A stretch of 64,000 nt of DNA, taken from positions 70,667,067 through 70,731,066 of the forward strand of contig OX359245.1 of assembly GCA_947179485.1 (NCBI GenBank), in the 5' to 3' direction. Source of the DNA: Allacma fusca (Eukaryota > Arthropoda > Collembola > Symphypleona > Sminthuridae). Of this stretch, positions 13,101-24,714 are shown one piece after another (within the stretch, counting starts at the first letter, position 1; every line of letters begins with the position of its first letter). The notes under the pieces are model-generated. The model did not search any database. It was not told the DNA's origin and worked only from the letters and a program-made list of their open reading frames with translations. A program made the translations under genes and the position numbers.

Positions 13101-14122
13101 TTCCCTCAATGGTTTTCTAGGCCATGGTCTTGGGCGTGGTTCGAAAAAAAATTAACCTGACCAATGGTTTGGTCTGATCTTTCATAAAACCTGAATCAGG
13201 CCAGACCACTGGCAACAGTGCTCCGACTGGGTACGGGTTATACAGTTACACTCGGGTAAATTTTTGCATATCTACAGTTCCCAAGTATGTTTAGATGCTT
13301 CAAGGATTCTGAATGGCATACTATAATAGGGGTAACTGTACATTGTTGGAATTTTCAATATTGGGGAAAAACTGGAAGAATTTGGCTTTTAGCTATATTC
13401 ATTGCATTTTCGTCTCGGAAGCCAAATATAAAAGGTCATTTTGAACCCGAAGTACCTCAGTAATACCCGGGTTCAGACAATATATATAAATATAATTACT
13501 CGGATAGGTAAACAGGATTTGTGGACATTATGCGGATACGGGTAACTGTGGTTATAGGTACTGTATTTATTTTCAAGTATGGGCGCGGATACTTGAAAAA
13601 ATTATCTCAGTACCAGGGTACGGGTATACGTACAACAGAGCATTCGTTGTACCCGATATTTTTGTATACGGGTACGAGTACACGGTTTCTGAGATCCTCA
13701 GTTCAAGCACTGATTGTCAACATTCCTTTAAAAAAATATTCGGATTTCTGAGAATGTGCTTTAATTTTAAGTGGAACCTTAACCCAAACTCCCGTCATAT
13801 TTTCTAATTATTTATTTTCCGCTGAACATGCATTTTTGGAAATAGCAAAACCCGCGCAACACGGTCTGGGTTTGGTGCGAAGCATATTTTGTAAAGATAA
13901 TTCTAAGAATTTACTTTAAATTAAAGCATCTTTACAAAAAAAAACATACACTAGGTCTCGGATTTATATAATAATTACTGATTAGAACTCACCTGTTGAA
14001 AGATTTCTCAATTCTTTCATCAAACACTCAGCTCCTGGTGACGGCATTCCCTCCAATTGATCCCATTGAAACTCAGTTAAATTCTTCATAACCTCCATGA
14101 ACTCCCAGGGATAATCAATCAT
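7138..14122 (-). CDS. class B (secretin-family) neuropeptide GPCR, 10 exons
   Basis: A peptide-hormone receptor of the plasma membrane, expected to couple to G proteins. Exons (minus strand): 14,122-13,993; 12,080-11,940; 11,716-11,622; 11,008-10,911; 10,473-10,347; 8755-8599; 8076-7937; 7852-7764; 7588-7459; 7269-7138. All junctions are GT-AG and every phase agrees, giving 412 residues. The ectodomain has the six-cysteine hormone-receptor fold, including CGAFWDGHFCWPVAAIG and CKENGAWKWDN. TM1 follows WETREIIRYVRFVGS. TM2 carries RCHRITIHIHF, TM3 NWMFVEGHYV, TM4-5 CW followed by WIIVGPALAAL, ICL3 NLAFLVNIMRVL, TM6 AVKSSLILFPLLGINN and TM7 GILVSVFNCFLTPDVREAV. The exact subtype (PDF-, calcitonin- or CRF/DH44-like) is not decided. 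The first coding exon may be missing, because no clear signal peptide precedes it; a possible untranslated 5' exon with a GTAAGT donor lies near 15,750. A TIR element and an inverted-repeat element sit in introns. Confidence 0.9.
8129..8553. mobile_element. TIR-flanked insertion in a GPCR intron
   Basis: TAGGGTGGCGTCAG near the left end is matched by CTGACGCCACCCTA at the right end. The duplicated locus at about 22,680 lacks this block (AAGGCTTAAAAACCGAAGG there), so the paralog serves as an empty site. The interior contains FGF-like phrases typical of mobile-repeat tails rather than a gene. An exact left edge and target duplication cannot be fixed. Confidence 0.6.
9134..9487. repeat. long imperfect inverted repeat (foldback-like)
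   Basis: About 90 bp at 9134-9222 (containing GGTGAAAAACTAGGATTTGA) is repeated in reverse complement at about 9396-9487. The arrangement resembles a foldback element or MITE within the GPCR intron between TM2 and TM3 exons. The open frame crossing it has no recognisable product. Confidence 0.7.
12081..13992. other. GPCR intron, no gene recognised
   Basis: Large intron between the first two recognised receptor exons. It contains repeated GGGTAC/GGGTAACTG phrases around 13,220-13,690 that look like a degenerate repeat, and no supported coding region. Confidence 0.6.
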
Positions 14123-14125
14123 ATT

Positions 14126-16779
14126 CTAGTGAAAAGAATTTCCAGGAAGGACGGATTGTCTCTCGAGCTGCTGCACTACTAAAGGTAACCTTGAAAGGGA
14201 ATATCATTTGATATAAAATCAGCGTATGAAAGTTAGTTGAGTTCATTGTGTCAACTCAAAATAATTGCAAATATGAAAAGAGCCAGTAATGGCATTATCA
14301 GCCCTTTACCTTAATTCACATAGGATTTGCATGCCACTTAGATTTGCAATGTACTAGACTACAACGAGTCTGATATATTCCTCTTTAAAAGCATAGGGGG
14401 AAATATAGCTGTAATTTAGGACTATACATATCATCCATACTTCGAACACATTATTTAAGACAAATTAGAACTTCTGGAGCTATTCAGGACTTGAATAGGA
14501 ATACAATTAGATGTGTGCCTTCCCTTTAATTATCTCTATCAAAAATTTGATACTCTATTATCTATATGTACGTCGTACAAAAAAAAATTTGTTTGCTAAA
14601 AATAAACAACAAAATTATCCCATCCACCTTTTCTTTCACTGACGGATTTTTTTAAGCTTGAGTGTAGAAAGGCCAAGATTAAAGCAATCAATTTTATATA
14701 CCCTTCATTTGACTCATGATAGAGCCCTGTATTATAAAATTTTAGTATGATGTAACTACAATGTATGCTATATGTATGTACGTAAATATGGTCCGGTCTC
14801 TTGACAAAATAAACATTTTACTCGAAAAGATAATTCAGTTATAGCTATGCAGAGAAGTGAATACTAAACAAATTACCATTAAATTCAAAGAATATACTGA
14901 AACGGTGGGTAGATGATCAGAAGGACCGTAGATTGTCCATTAATCTGTAAAGGTCTTTGAAGAATGTGTTTCCCTAAGAGTTAGTTGGTTGTATCACATG
15001 AAACAAATTATATTCACGTGAATTTAATTTGCTTCGAATCTGATTTCGCCGAAATCCTCGGATAAATTTACAATACTTGAATCCCTGCGAAAAAATCATG
15101 CTTGGAGATAATGGTTACATGAAGCTTGCAGGTCATTGAGTACAGTTCTAACACAACAATTTGATCATGACTGAATTTATTTGACATCTCAAGAGGACTC
15201 GATAAATGTCTTTTTAAATATTATTATTATTAAATGTGATTTTTTTGTAATTTTCAAGAAAAACTTCCTCTATAAATCTAAATGCGAATACGATCATATG
15301 TGTAATTGTTTTTATATATAATTATATCTACATAATAATAATTACAAAGATAACTATATTTTAAGCATTTCTTTTTTTATTAGTATGTTTAAAATAAAAA
15401 AAGTTATATTTTTGTGGGAGCATCAAGTAGTAAGCTATAATATTATATATGCGATTTTCATTATATAATAAAATTTTGAAGTAAGTGAAGAAATGAATTT
15501 TTTTAAATTATGCAAATATAATTAAAATTAAATATTATCTATGTGAATATATTATTGTAATAACAAACCTGCTAGATTTAACTGAAGTTAAATCTGCAAT
15601 GCTTTCCCCGTCAATCCTTAATTTATTATTATTACCGTAATATTATTATTATTACAATATTATTTATTTCATGCTAAAAATAATTAATTACGTTTTAATA
15701 AAATAATAATAAAAAATTAATAAAATCTTGAATATTAAAAATGACTTACGGCTCAAATTGATTTCAATCACGGGATCTCTGGCAAATCCTTAATCAGAAA
15801 AAGTAAAACCGGCTCCACATGTCCTTTGCTCTACGCGTTCACACGACAAAACACGAACTGGGTCTGTAGCTACGGAAGATTTTTTTTTGCTATTTGACTC
15901 ACATGGTCCTGCACAAGACCATTGAGGATAAAAGTCTCTCTCCAGTTTAGAAGGGAGCTTTGGGCTCCCGCATGTAAGAACTCATAATTCTGGGCTTATT
16001 GGGTAAACTTTTTAGCTTATATAAAAAAAATTAAAACAGCCATTCTTTTATTAGTATACATGGATTATGAGACATTATCTACATTAACATTATCTGCATT
16101 TAATATAGTTAGCCCAAATAATAATCTCAACCGTTGTTGTCAATGTCTAATCAATTGTTAACGCAATTCAGAAGTATAAATACTTTTCTATAATGATAAG
16201 CGCAACCGGGGATGATAACTTTCTTTCTAAATACAAAAAAAAAAGTATTTTCCGCTTGGTGGAAATAACTTGGACAGTTATTGATTCATTCGTTAGGTGT
16301 TTTTCAAACTCTTTATAATGTGTTTAAACCCCTTTTTGATTTATGACAAATACTCAATAATTTTTTTAAATTTATGGTCAAATCAGTGGAGTGGAGTGGC
16401 ACTGTTTTGAAATTTTGGCGCATTATTTTAAAACGGTGTTACTTTCCTGAATCAATTAGTACACTTAAAACAAAGTAGTGATGAGTTATGGCAAAAAATC
16501 CAAAATGGAGAGCATAAATTACTCACAAAGGTCATTGTGAATAATAATGGTTTGGAGCAAACGAAACCCCAGACGATAGAATTGCTTTGAAAGACATGCT
16601 CATCATTACCTGATGTCCTTTACGCTTCAAGCCTTTGTATACCTATATTCTTGATTTCGAAAATACTGATTCCATTTCTGATCCCGATTGTTACTGATAA
16701 TTATTGCTAAACTAGAAAGCACGGAATTATTTCGTAATAATTACATAATTAAAAATTCCAGAATTTCTAATCCCTGTCA
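14126..16779. other. AT-rich intergenic or 5' region
   Basis: Strongly AT-rich around 15,180-15,740, with long runs of ATT/TAA. A minus-strand GTAAGT donor near 15,750 could end an untranslated first exon of the upstream GPCR. Nothing else is recognised. Confidence 0.5.
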
Positions 16780-17344
16780 GCAGATACTTCTCTGGAAATT
16801 AAAAAGAAAAATCAGTAATGACAATTATTTCGTAGCACTTCCTTTAACTATTACAGTTAAATAAAACAAAATTATGGATTTAATTATGATTGGACTGCGT
16901 GTGCATAAATTATTATTGTTTTATTGTTTTGTTTGTTATTATTTTGTTGTTAACATTTATGCATCTGCATATCTATTAACTTAACAAATTTCTTTGAAAA
17001 CTTCACATACTATTGAGATTTGAACTGTGACAACTCATAACGAGCTCGGATGATATTGATATTCTGAATGATCGAATAATAGATAATTACTACATAATGT
17101 CCTGCCAATTTCAATCTAGAGGTGGATGGTGCCCGAATATAATTATATATAATGTAGTTGACTTGGTTACACCGGATCTGATTGCGAGTATATTCTCAAT
17201 AAAGGGAAACTAACTTTGACGCAATCACATTCACGTGTTGGGTTGATTCTTCTACCAAGACGTGTTGCTTAAAGGAATCAATTTGCTAAAAAAATTATGC
17301 TTGCTTGCATAAACATGGATATTGGATGTACGGATATAAATAGA

Positions 17345-18829
17345 TATCGTCGGTGAAGAGGCAAATTAATCTAGGTGCATAATCGATTAGAATCAAAATG
17401 ATCTACATAACTTTTTCCCTAACGGCAAAATGAACTAGGTACAAGTCTTTTTAAAAGCAAACTGACCTACATACAGTTTTCCGTAAAAGCAAAATGATCT
17501 AAGTGCTGTCCTTAATTTCTGTGTGAGAAAAATAGCTTCTTGCAAGGAAGACACGCAGCTTATAAGGACTGTAATAACTACAGTCCTCAAATTAAAATTA
17601 TTATTATTATTAATTATTATTATTGTTAATTATTACATATAAGGGGTCAGCGAATGAATATTTAATTACATTTCAATATAATTATTCAATATTAATTATT
17701 AAATTAATTATTAACAATATTATTATTTTATATATTATTATAAATAATATAATTTGACTACAAATCATTATCACATTACTTTTCATAAAAACTACAATTT
17801 TGGGTTTACTGCCTCCTAGTATTTATTTCGTGTTTTATAATACCATTTAAACGCAGAATATAACTCATTTTTTTAGGAATAAAAAAGATTTTTAATTCCT
17901 CGCATATTCATATACTGACATTATAATGTGTTTACCTGTATTGCTTTTATTATAATTTGCATCTAGATCATTTTGCTTTTTAGTGAAACTACATCTAGAT
18001 CATTTTGCTTTTTAGAGAAACTACATCTAGATCATTTTGCTTTTTAGCAAAGGTGTCCACCTAGCCTATTTATAGGCCTATATATAGGATAAAAATAGGC
18101 AGGATGCAAAATCCAAGTAATTATAGGTAGTAAAATAGGGTGCAGTAATTACCGCTAAAATTAATCCTATATTATATGTAGGAGCTGCAAGAGTTCACTT
18201 TTTATTTAGGAGCAAGGTAGTGAAGGTAGGCAGTTTGCGAAGGTAAAAATGGGCATATTTATTAATCTATTGACAAATTTTTCAAGCAATTATTTGATTT
18301 AGCCTTAAAATAAATCATAAAAATATTCTTCAAATACTTGACATTTTAGTAGTTCGATTTTTTTCATGTGTTACGATTGCACGTACATACATAGATGACC
18401 TGCATACATGGATGATTTTTAGTTGAAAAAATAAGCCTATATTGGCTAAAAATAGGTCTTTATAGGCTAAAAAATAGGTCTTTATAGGCTAAAAATAGGT
18501 CTTTATAGGCTAAAAAATAGGTCTTTATAGGCTAAAATATAGGCAGAAACATTACAGGAGTATATATGTAGGCAAATAGGTAGGCAATTTATGTTTGATA
18601 AATAATGTAGGTTAATATGTAGGGAAGGCAAAGCTGCAAAAAATATGTAGTATTTTAGGTAGGCTAAACCTTTTGGACACCTTTGCTTTTTAGAGAAACT
18701 ACATCTAGATCATTTTGCTTTTAAAATTCAATGCAAGTAGTTCATTTTGCCCTTAGTGAAACTGCATGTAGATCATTTTGATTCTAATCGATCATGCACC
18801 TAGGTCATTTTGCCTCTTCACCGACGATA
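17345..18829. mobile_element. TIR element with subterminal GCAAAATGA repeats
   Basis: The left end TATCGTCGGTGAAGAGGCAAA is matched by TTTGCCTCTTCACCGACGATA at the right end. Behind both ends stand several inverted copies of a roughly 30-bp motif containing GCAAAATGATCTA. No transposase is visible. A hAT MITE is nested inside. A lone copy of the same terminus lies near 28,292-28,318. The superfamily is unassigned. Confidence 0.7.
18048..18685. mobile_element. hAT-type MITE, nested insertion
   Basis: Ends are CAAAGGTGTCC and GGACACCTTTG. It is flanked by a perfect 8-bp duplication, CTTTTTAG (18,040-18,047 and 18,686-18,693), which fits hAT integration. The interior is built of repeated TAGGCTA/ATAGG phrases and has no coding capacity. 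A second member of the family is at 22,066-22,652. Confidence 0.88.
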
Positions 18830-19187
18830 TAATAATTTAATGATGTGTTATTTGTGGACCTTGGACTGTTTAAATGTTTTTAAGCTCAGGCATTTTCCGA
18901 ATTATACTCTGGCGTTGCTAGTTTGACAAAGAGGAATGCAACAATCGATTAAAATTCATGTTTCTCCAGATTATACAAATATAGCAGATGTGTATCTCAA
19001 GGATTTAGGTGTGCACCCAAATACATATATGGGAATATGTATACAATGCTGACAAATAACCCTGGCCCCATGCTCATTCGGGATCGGAATGATATTTTGC
19101 GGGAGCTTACATAGGTACATGGCCCAATGTCCAAGCGTCACCAGAAGTTTATGCCATCTCACTTCTATAGATACTTTCTTAACCTCA

Positions 19188-19548
19188 AATTGACCAATGT
19201 TTGTCAATTAGTTTTTTGGTCTCAGATTGACCAATATTGGTCACAATTGCTCGTTTGGCCTCAGGATGACCAATATTGGTCACAATTGGTCTTTTGGCAT
19301 CAGGTTGACCAATATTGGTCACAATCGGTTTCTTGGCCTCAGATTGACCAATATTGGTCACAATTGGTCGTTTGGCCTCAGGTTGACCAATATTGGCCAC
19401 AATTGGTCGTTTGGCCTCAGGTTGACCAATATTGGTCACAATTGGCCTTTTGGCCTCAGGTGGACCAATATTGGTCACAATTGGCCTCTTGGCCTTAGAT
19501 TGACAAATATTGGTCACAATCGTTTTCTTGGCCACAGATTGGCCAATT
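19188..19548. repeat. 39-bp minisatellite, about 9 units
   Basis: Unit core is TTGACCAATATTGGTCACAA followed by TTGGTCGTTTGGCCTCAGG. Because 39 is a multiple of three, open frames cross it on both strands (for example a 13-residue VTNIGQPEAKRPI repeat). I treat those as by-products of the repeat. The CCAATATTGG core is itself palindromic. Confidence 0.92.
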
Positions 19549-20025
19549 TCATTTAATTATTTGATTTCCCCAGTTTGAAACAAAATCGTTTTCAAGTTTT
19601 TGCAGCCGTGGGTGTCATGCACAGCAAGCAAAGCTGGAATAGTTTGTGGTTTTTAAATTCAGCAGTTAGTTAATTCAGCAAAAAAGTTTCTTAAGCGTCT
19701 TTTATTCCTAAAAATATTTTTGGCAATGCTCCGATTGTTGCAAATTTGAAAACGTTTGATTATTTTATTTTCTCCCTACGTCGTGGCAAAACCTGCGCGA
19801 TCCCAATTTCCTTCCTTTGCGCATAGCTTTCTCACTTTTTGTTATGGAATTACTAATTTGACAATCTTTCTCGCTGTTTTATCCTCAATAGCCCCCTCTT
19901 TCCCTGGTGAGCATCTCCCAGGATAGCCCTTGAAAATTGCTACAAATGGCCGTCGTATTGGTCAATCTGTGGTCATGAAACCGATTGAGACCAATATTTG
20001 TCAATCTAGGGTAGCGTTTCTGACC

Positions 20026-20425
20026 GGTACGGTTTCGGGCCAACGGTTTAAAGAACCGTCGAATTTCGGTCCGGTTTCGGGTCAACGGTTTAAAAAACCG
20101 TTCAATTTCGGTCCAGTTTCGGGTCAACGGTTCAAAGAACCTTTTAATTTTGGTCCAGTTTCGGGTCAACGGTTAAAAGAACCTTTTAATTTCGGTCCGG
20201 TTTTGGGTCAACAGTTTAAAGAACCGTTAAATGTCGGTCGATTTTCGGGTCAACAGTTCAAAGAACCTTTTAATTTTGGTTCAGTTTCGGGTCAACGGTT
20301 CAAAGAACCTTTAAATTTTGGTCCGGTTTTGGGTCAACAGTTTAAAGAACCGTTAAATTTCGATCCAGTTTCGGGTCAACGGTTAAAAGAACTGTTAAAT
20401 TTCGGTCTGGTTTCGGGTACACAAA
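20026..20425. repeat. 42-bp minisatellite, about 9 units
   Basis: Tandem units read GGTTTCGGGTCAACGGTTTA followed by AAGAACCGTTAAATTTCGGT, giving an artefactual 14-residue repeat (FGPVSGQRFKEPFN) in the plus frame. There is no start context, splice signal or domain, so no gene is called. A few bases upstream (19,950-20,010) are pieces resembling the 39-bp repeat in inverted orientation. Confidence 0.9.
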
Positions 20426-22009
20426 TCAAAACCGAAAGTTTTCGGGAAGTGTTAAAGCTGCTGTTTTGGATGAAAACGCGAAACATGTATTTCTGAAGTA
20501 TTTGTCAACTATCATTTGAAAAGGCATATTCTTTATTTGTTTACATGAGTGGATTGCACGCTGGAGAATTCTAGTCCGGAGCTTGTTTAATGACATTTCG
20601 ATAACTTCAATAAAGAAAGAAAGAAATTTGTAATTATCAACTGTCAATGCATGTATTTTTGTATACCTAACAATTTCGTACACAAAATATCTATTCACAT
20701 TAGGGAAACTAAAATAATTTATTATTATCAAAAAATTCTTAATATTCAGCTTCAAAACCATATTCACCAGTTCAATCATGGCTAACACATTTTTGATAGT
20801 GCTGGAAAAACTAACAAAGATAACGGATGGTGTGAAGGTCTCGTCAATATTACGGAAATACAAGACATTGTGTTATTACAGTGTACATATACATACCAAC
20901 GACTTTTTTCTCTTACAAAACAAAATTGTACAGGCAGAGAGATGGATGTTTTATGGGAAGTCTAATATTTTTTACCCTAGCAGTTATTTATTTACAACAT
21001 TATCAGTTTAAAGTTGACGGTTACACAACTTCTAAAATTCGGCTCCTTTTTCCCAACGGTCTTTGTCCTTTAAGATTTTCTCCATGACGGACCCTCGACT
21101 TAGAGTAATTTAGAAAAAACTGGGTTTAGGCCAGTTTCCATGTCACTTCTTCATATGGATAGTTGTACATCGCTGTAAAAACGTTTGGAGGTTTAAAACA
21201 GCACACATATCGTTACGATTCATATATAATTTTTTCTATTAATGCACAACATAATTATGAATAAAATTCCGAACAATTCAGAGACCATGCGAAATAATAA
21301 GAATATTAAAGTTTATTAAAGTCGATAAAATGGCCGAAGCCTCAACAACCCCTTTAGTACATTACAAAGTATTTTACAAAGGTTATTTTACCAATTAAAT
21401 GCAATAAATTAAACAATTTAAAGTATTAGTATATGTAAGTATTATTACTAAATTAACTTTCCTTGGTACATTCTACAATAATTTAATTACATAAGCATTA
21501 TTGCCGTATCATGCACATGAGTTTCACAAATTCTAATTGAATTCTAAATTCCAGCGCATTTAACCAAACACTTGAATTAATTTGCATTCGACAACATTAA
21601 TTATTACTTATCATTAACACAAAGTTATAATAAGTAAAAACTTCCTACATTGCTATTCCACAATGACTCGTATAACTAGTTTTTAGTACCTCATGATCAG
21701 CAGTGAATTTAAAATTAAAACAATAAAAATTACCTCATGATATAAATTTATTACCTTCATTTTCACCAGCATTTTCAAACCCTTTTCCTGCAATATTACC
21801 AGCAGATTTTCAAATTAACAGCCGAATTGTATAAATTGTTCTATTTTATTATACGATTTTGGCCAAAATCCCAATTCGCCCCCATTGTAAATGTTCTTGC
21901 CCAAGATGCCCTATTCTGCCCTTCTCGCACTGAAGCGAACATGTCCAAAACGTCGGGCATTTTCAAATCGACGCGCTAAGTAAATGTCAACACGCGCCTA
22001 ATATCAAAC

Positions 22010-23802
22010 TCAAATGCAGCCCCCAAGCACTCACGAGGAGCAAAGTTAGCCTTAAATATATACATCAAAGGTGTCCAAATGGCTCAGCCTATCCTACATC
22101 CTTCCTATTTATAAAATTTGAACCGAGCCTACATATATGCCTACATTTTAACCGCCGAGTAGGCCAGCCTATCCTACATCCTTCCTATATGGGGAGCACC
22201 AAGCCTACATATTAGCCTATATTTATTGGCAAATTCGATCAACCAATTCTACACCCGTCTAACATTTTATTTGCTGCTACTGACAGACTATATAAGGGCA
22301 TTCTACTCTAATTCTACGACAACATATCTCAGTAAAACCTGTTTGAAATTTGAATTGTATTCAAACGAAATTTTTCGTTTCCGTGGTCGAGCTTATACCA
22401 CAATCTGCAAGTACCAGTGTAGGATTATTCTTTAATTTTCATTTCCATATACCATTAAATGAAAATTACGTGTATCAATAGCCTACATATATGCCTGTAA
22501 TTCTATGATGCCTGAGCCTACCTATTTTGTAGGCTAGGCTTTAAGCGTAAATTCTTGCACCCTATTTTGCCTACAAGCCTCTTTAATAAAATCCTCGCAT
22601 CCTATAAATAGCCTACAAAAAGGCCTATATGTAGGATAGGCGGACACCTTTGATGTACATGCATGTGGTAATCACATAGGACAAGGCTTAAAAACCGAAG
22701 GATAGAAAATGAAGTTGAACCAGCAGTAAGTTTTTATATGAAAATTTTGTTGGAAAATATTGGAAGTTAATTTCTAATTTACATAATGTTATTCTACGAA
22801 CATCTCATTTATTGAGGATACGCATGTGAATTCACCAATTTGCAAATCCCTTCCTGAAATTTTTGCAAAAGCCATTGGACGATAAATTTGACCAAATAAC
22901 TGCAAATACTCGTTTATTCTTCATTAAAATAACTACTTCCTGAAATGAATTAATCTTTGACACATAAAGTGGCTATAAGTCTCCATTTCACATTTTAAAC
23001 ACAGAAGGATTTCTATTTTATTCATTTTACATAATAATTGTAATTGAAAATTGTACAAGTGGTGTCTTAAATGTCAGATTTGTTATGTGTCCAAAATAAT
23101 GGTTTCTACCCGATTTTATACAATTTGATTTTCTGTATCTACGAGTCAAGTCAAAAACGTGATCTTAGCGTGATAAGAAGTATGCACGCGTATTGTATTA
23201 ACGTATTGGTATTCTGTTCCCCTCAACGCGACTTACTTTACAAACAATTTTTTTACGCCATTCTTAATGAATGCTGATTGGGAAATAATAACTTACACCC
23301 TGTGAAAATTTCACAATCCAGACAATCCGCAACTCTAAGAATTGAATTTCTTTGTGTCAAATGTACTCAAATATTTCAAATTCACAGGGGTATCAGGCAC
23401 ATCGGGGTTTAGAAATATATTTTCCCTTTGATTGGAATTTGAGAATTTCAAGATTAACATGTCAAAGAGAAAATACAAATGTTCTGTAAACTTAAATTAA
23501 TTTTAAGATCTGGCTTAAAGACACGTTTTCCATTAAATTGTCAAAGAAATGCATACTTAGGTTTAAATAATTATTGTACGTAATAGTAAAAGATTACGGA
23601 GTCCAAATTAGCGATACTGTATAAAAACACTCATTCCCGTCATTATTTATGTTCAGAGACAGCTTTGGTGACAATGACTTGTTGATCTAACGCAAAATAA
23701 AAGAAGATGAGAACAGCTACAATTAGGACGAGACGGGACGAAGTCGACCCAATGAAAAGTACGCTATCTAATAATTTCATTGGCCTCCAACTGGGCTGAA
23801 GA
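22010..23802 (-). pseudogene. decayed duplicate of the class B GPCR
   Basis: Remnants of four exons of the receptor at 7.1-14.1 kb are recognisable. The TM1 exon (about 23,693-23,800) reads AQLEANEIIR and then hits an in-frame TAG; its donor GT is also lost. The TM2 exon survives only as a short fragment near 23,345-23,385. The TM3 exon (about 22,704-22,860) has several stops. The TM4-5 exon is a fragment near 22,010-22,055, cut by the MITE. The ICL3, TM6 and TM7 exons are not found. It is non-functional. Confidence 0.85.
22066..22652. mobile_element. hAT-type MITE, second copy
   Basis: Ends CAAAGGTGTCC and GGACACCTTTG are the same as at 18,048-18,685, with the same CCTACA/TAGGC-rich interior. 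Flanks ATATACAT and ATGTACAT match in 7 of 8 positions, consistent with an aged 8-bp target duplication. No coding capacity is seen. Confidence 0.85.
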
Positions 23803-24714
23803 AAAATCATTTAAGGGTGTCAAAATAACAACTTCTCCACTATATTTCCCATGTTGTATAGGGATCAAGTTTAAAAACATTTCGCCCATCCAGTCAACAA
23901 GAAGGAGTAAACCATAAATTATTTGATTTCCCAAGTCAGCATACATTTAATTTCTGGATTTTCTAAGATCCATCCCATTGACCTAGCTTAATTTTTGCGG
24001 TCACAGAGGTCACGGACGTGACCCAGAGTCCGAATATTTTACGGATTTTGAATTCAGCCCATGCTTGTATACATTTTTTTGCTACCATAAATCATTAAAA
24101 TCAATATCCGTCCAGAAATCTAACTTCCGTTCAGGTCCGTGTTCCAGGTGATCGCAAAAATTTATGAGAGGTCAACGGATCAAATTTTAGAAAATCTGAG
24201 AATCAAATACTTTATACTCTTTTTTTATGATTACAAATTCGTTTTCACAATTCCAAATTTCATGCATAATCACCAGAAAAAAATATATCGTAGATTTCGG
24301 AATAGAAATTAATACAATTTAGAATCCACACAATCGACATCTCTGGAACAAATGAAATACAATACCGTGTGTGTAATTTCTTTTGATATTTTTTCATGGG
24401 TAGTATTTTTTTTCGACAATTTGTTCAGACTAGATATCTTTCTAGCAGGACATCCACTGTTGAAGGCCCACTGCATCCAGTTTAACCTGCATCTGTAGAA
24501 CAACAAGATGCTCAACTATGCAACCACAACGTCCCGGATTCCCAACAGCTACCAATGATTTCAAAACAAGCCATGAATGAGTGTATATACGTTATGAACC
24601 AAGTTCCTCAAGAATCAAGCAAGTTCTTCTAAAATCAATGGCCCATATTGCCTCTGTTATTTTCATAAACAGTCAGAGTATAATGTTCATACAAAACCCT
24701 ACGATAGAAAAATT

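Larger units (their letters stand above)
16780..24215. repeat. segmental duplication, copy 2 (decayed)
   Basis: Ordered homology to 2838-11,400, interrupted by a nested TIR element (17,345-18,829), two minisatellites (19.2-20.4 kb) and a hAT MITE (22,066-22,652). The segment matching GPCR exons 8-10 appears to be missing between about 21.3 and 22.0 kb. Confidence 0.8.

Noticed and set aside
19127-19556. Open frames of 109-123 codons on both strands
   Set aside because: They are products of the 39-bp minisatellite, which stays open in several frames; no domain, start context or splice signal.
19930-20496. A 188-codon repeat protein
   Set aside because: It is the translation of a 42-bp tandem repeat with flanking unique sequence that shows no coding character.
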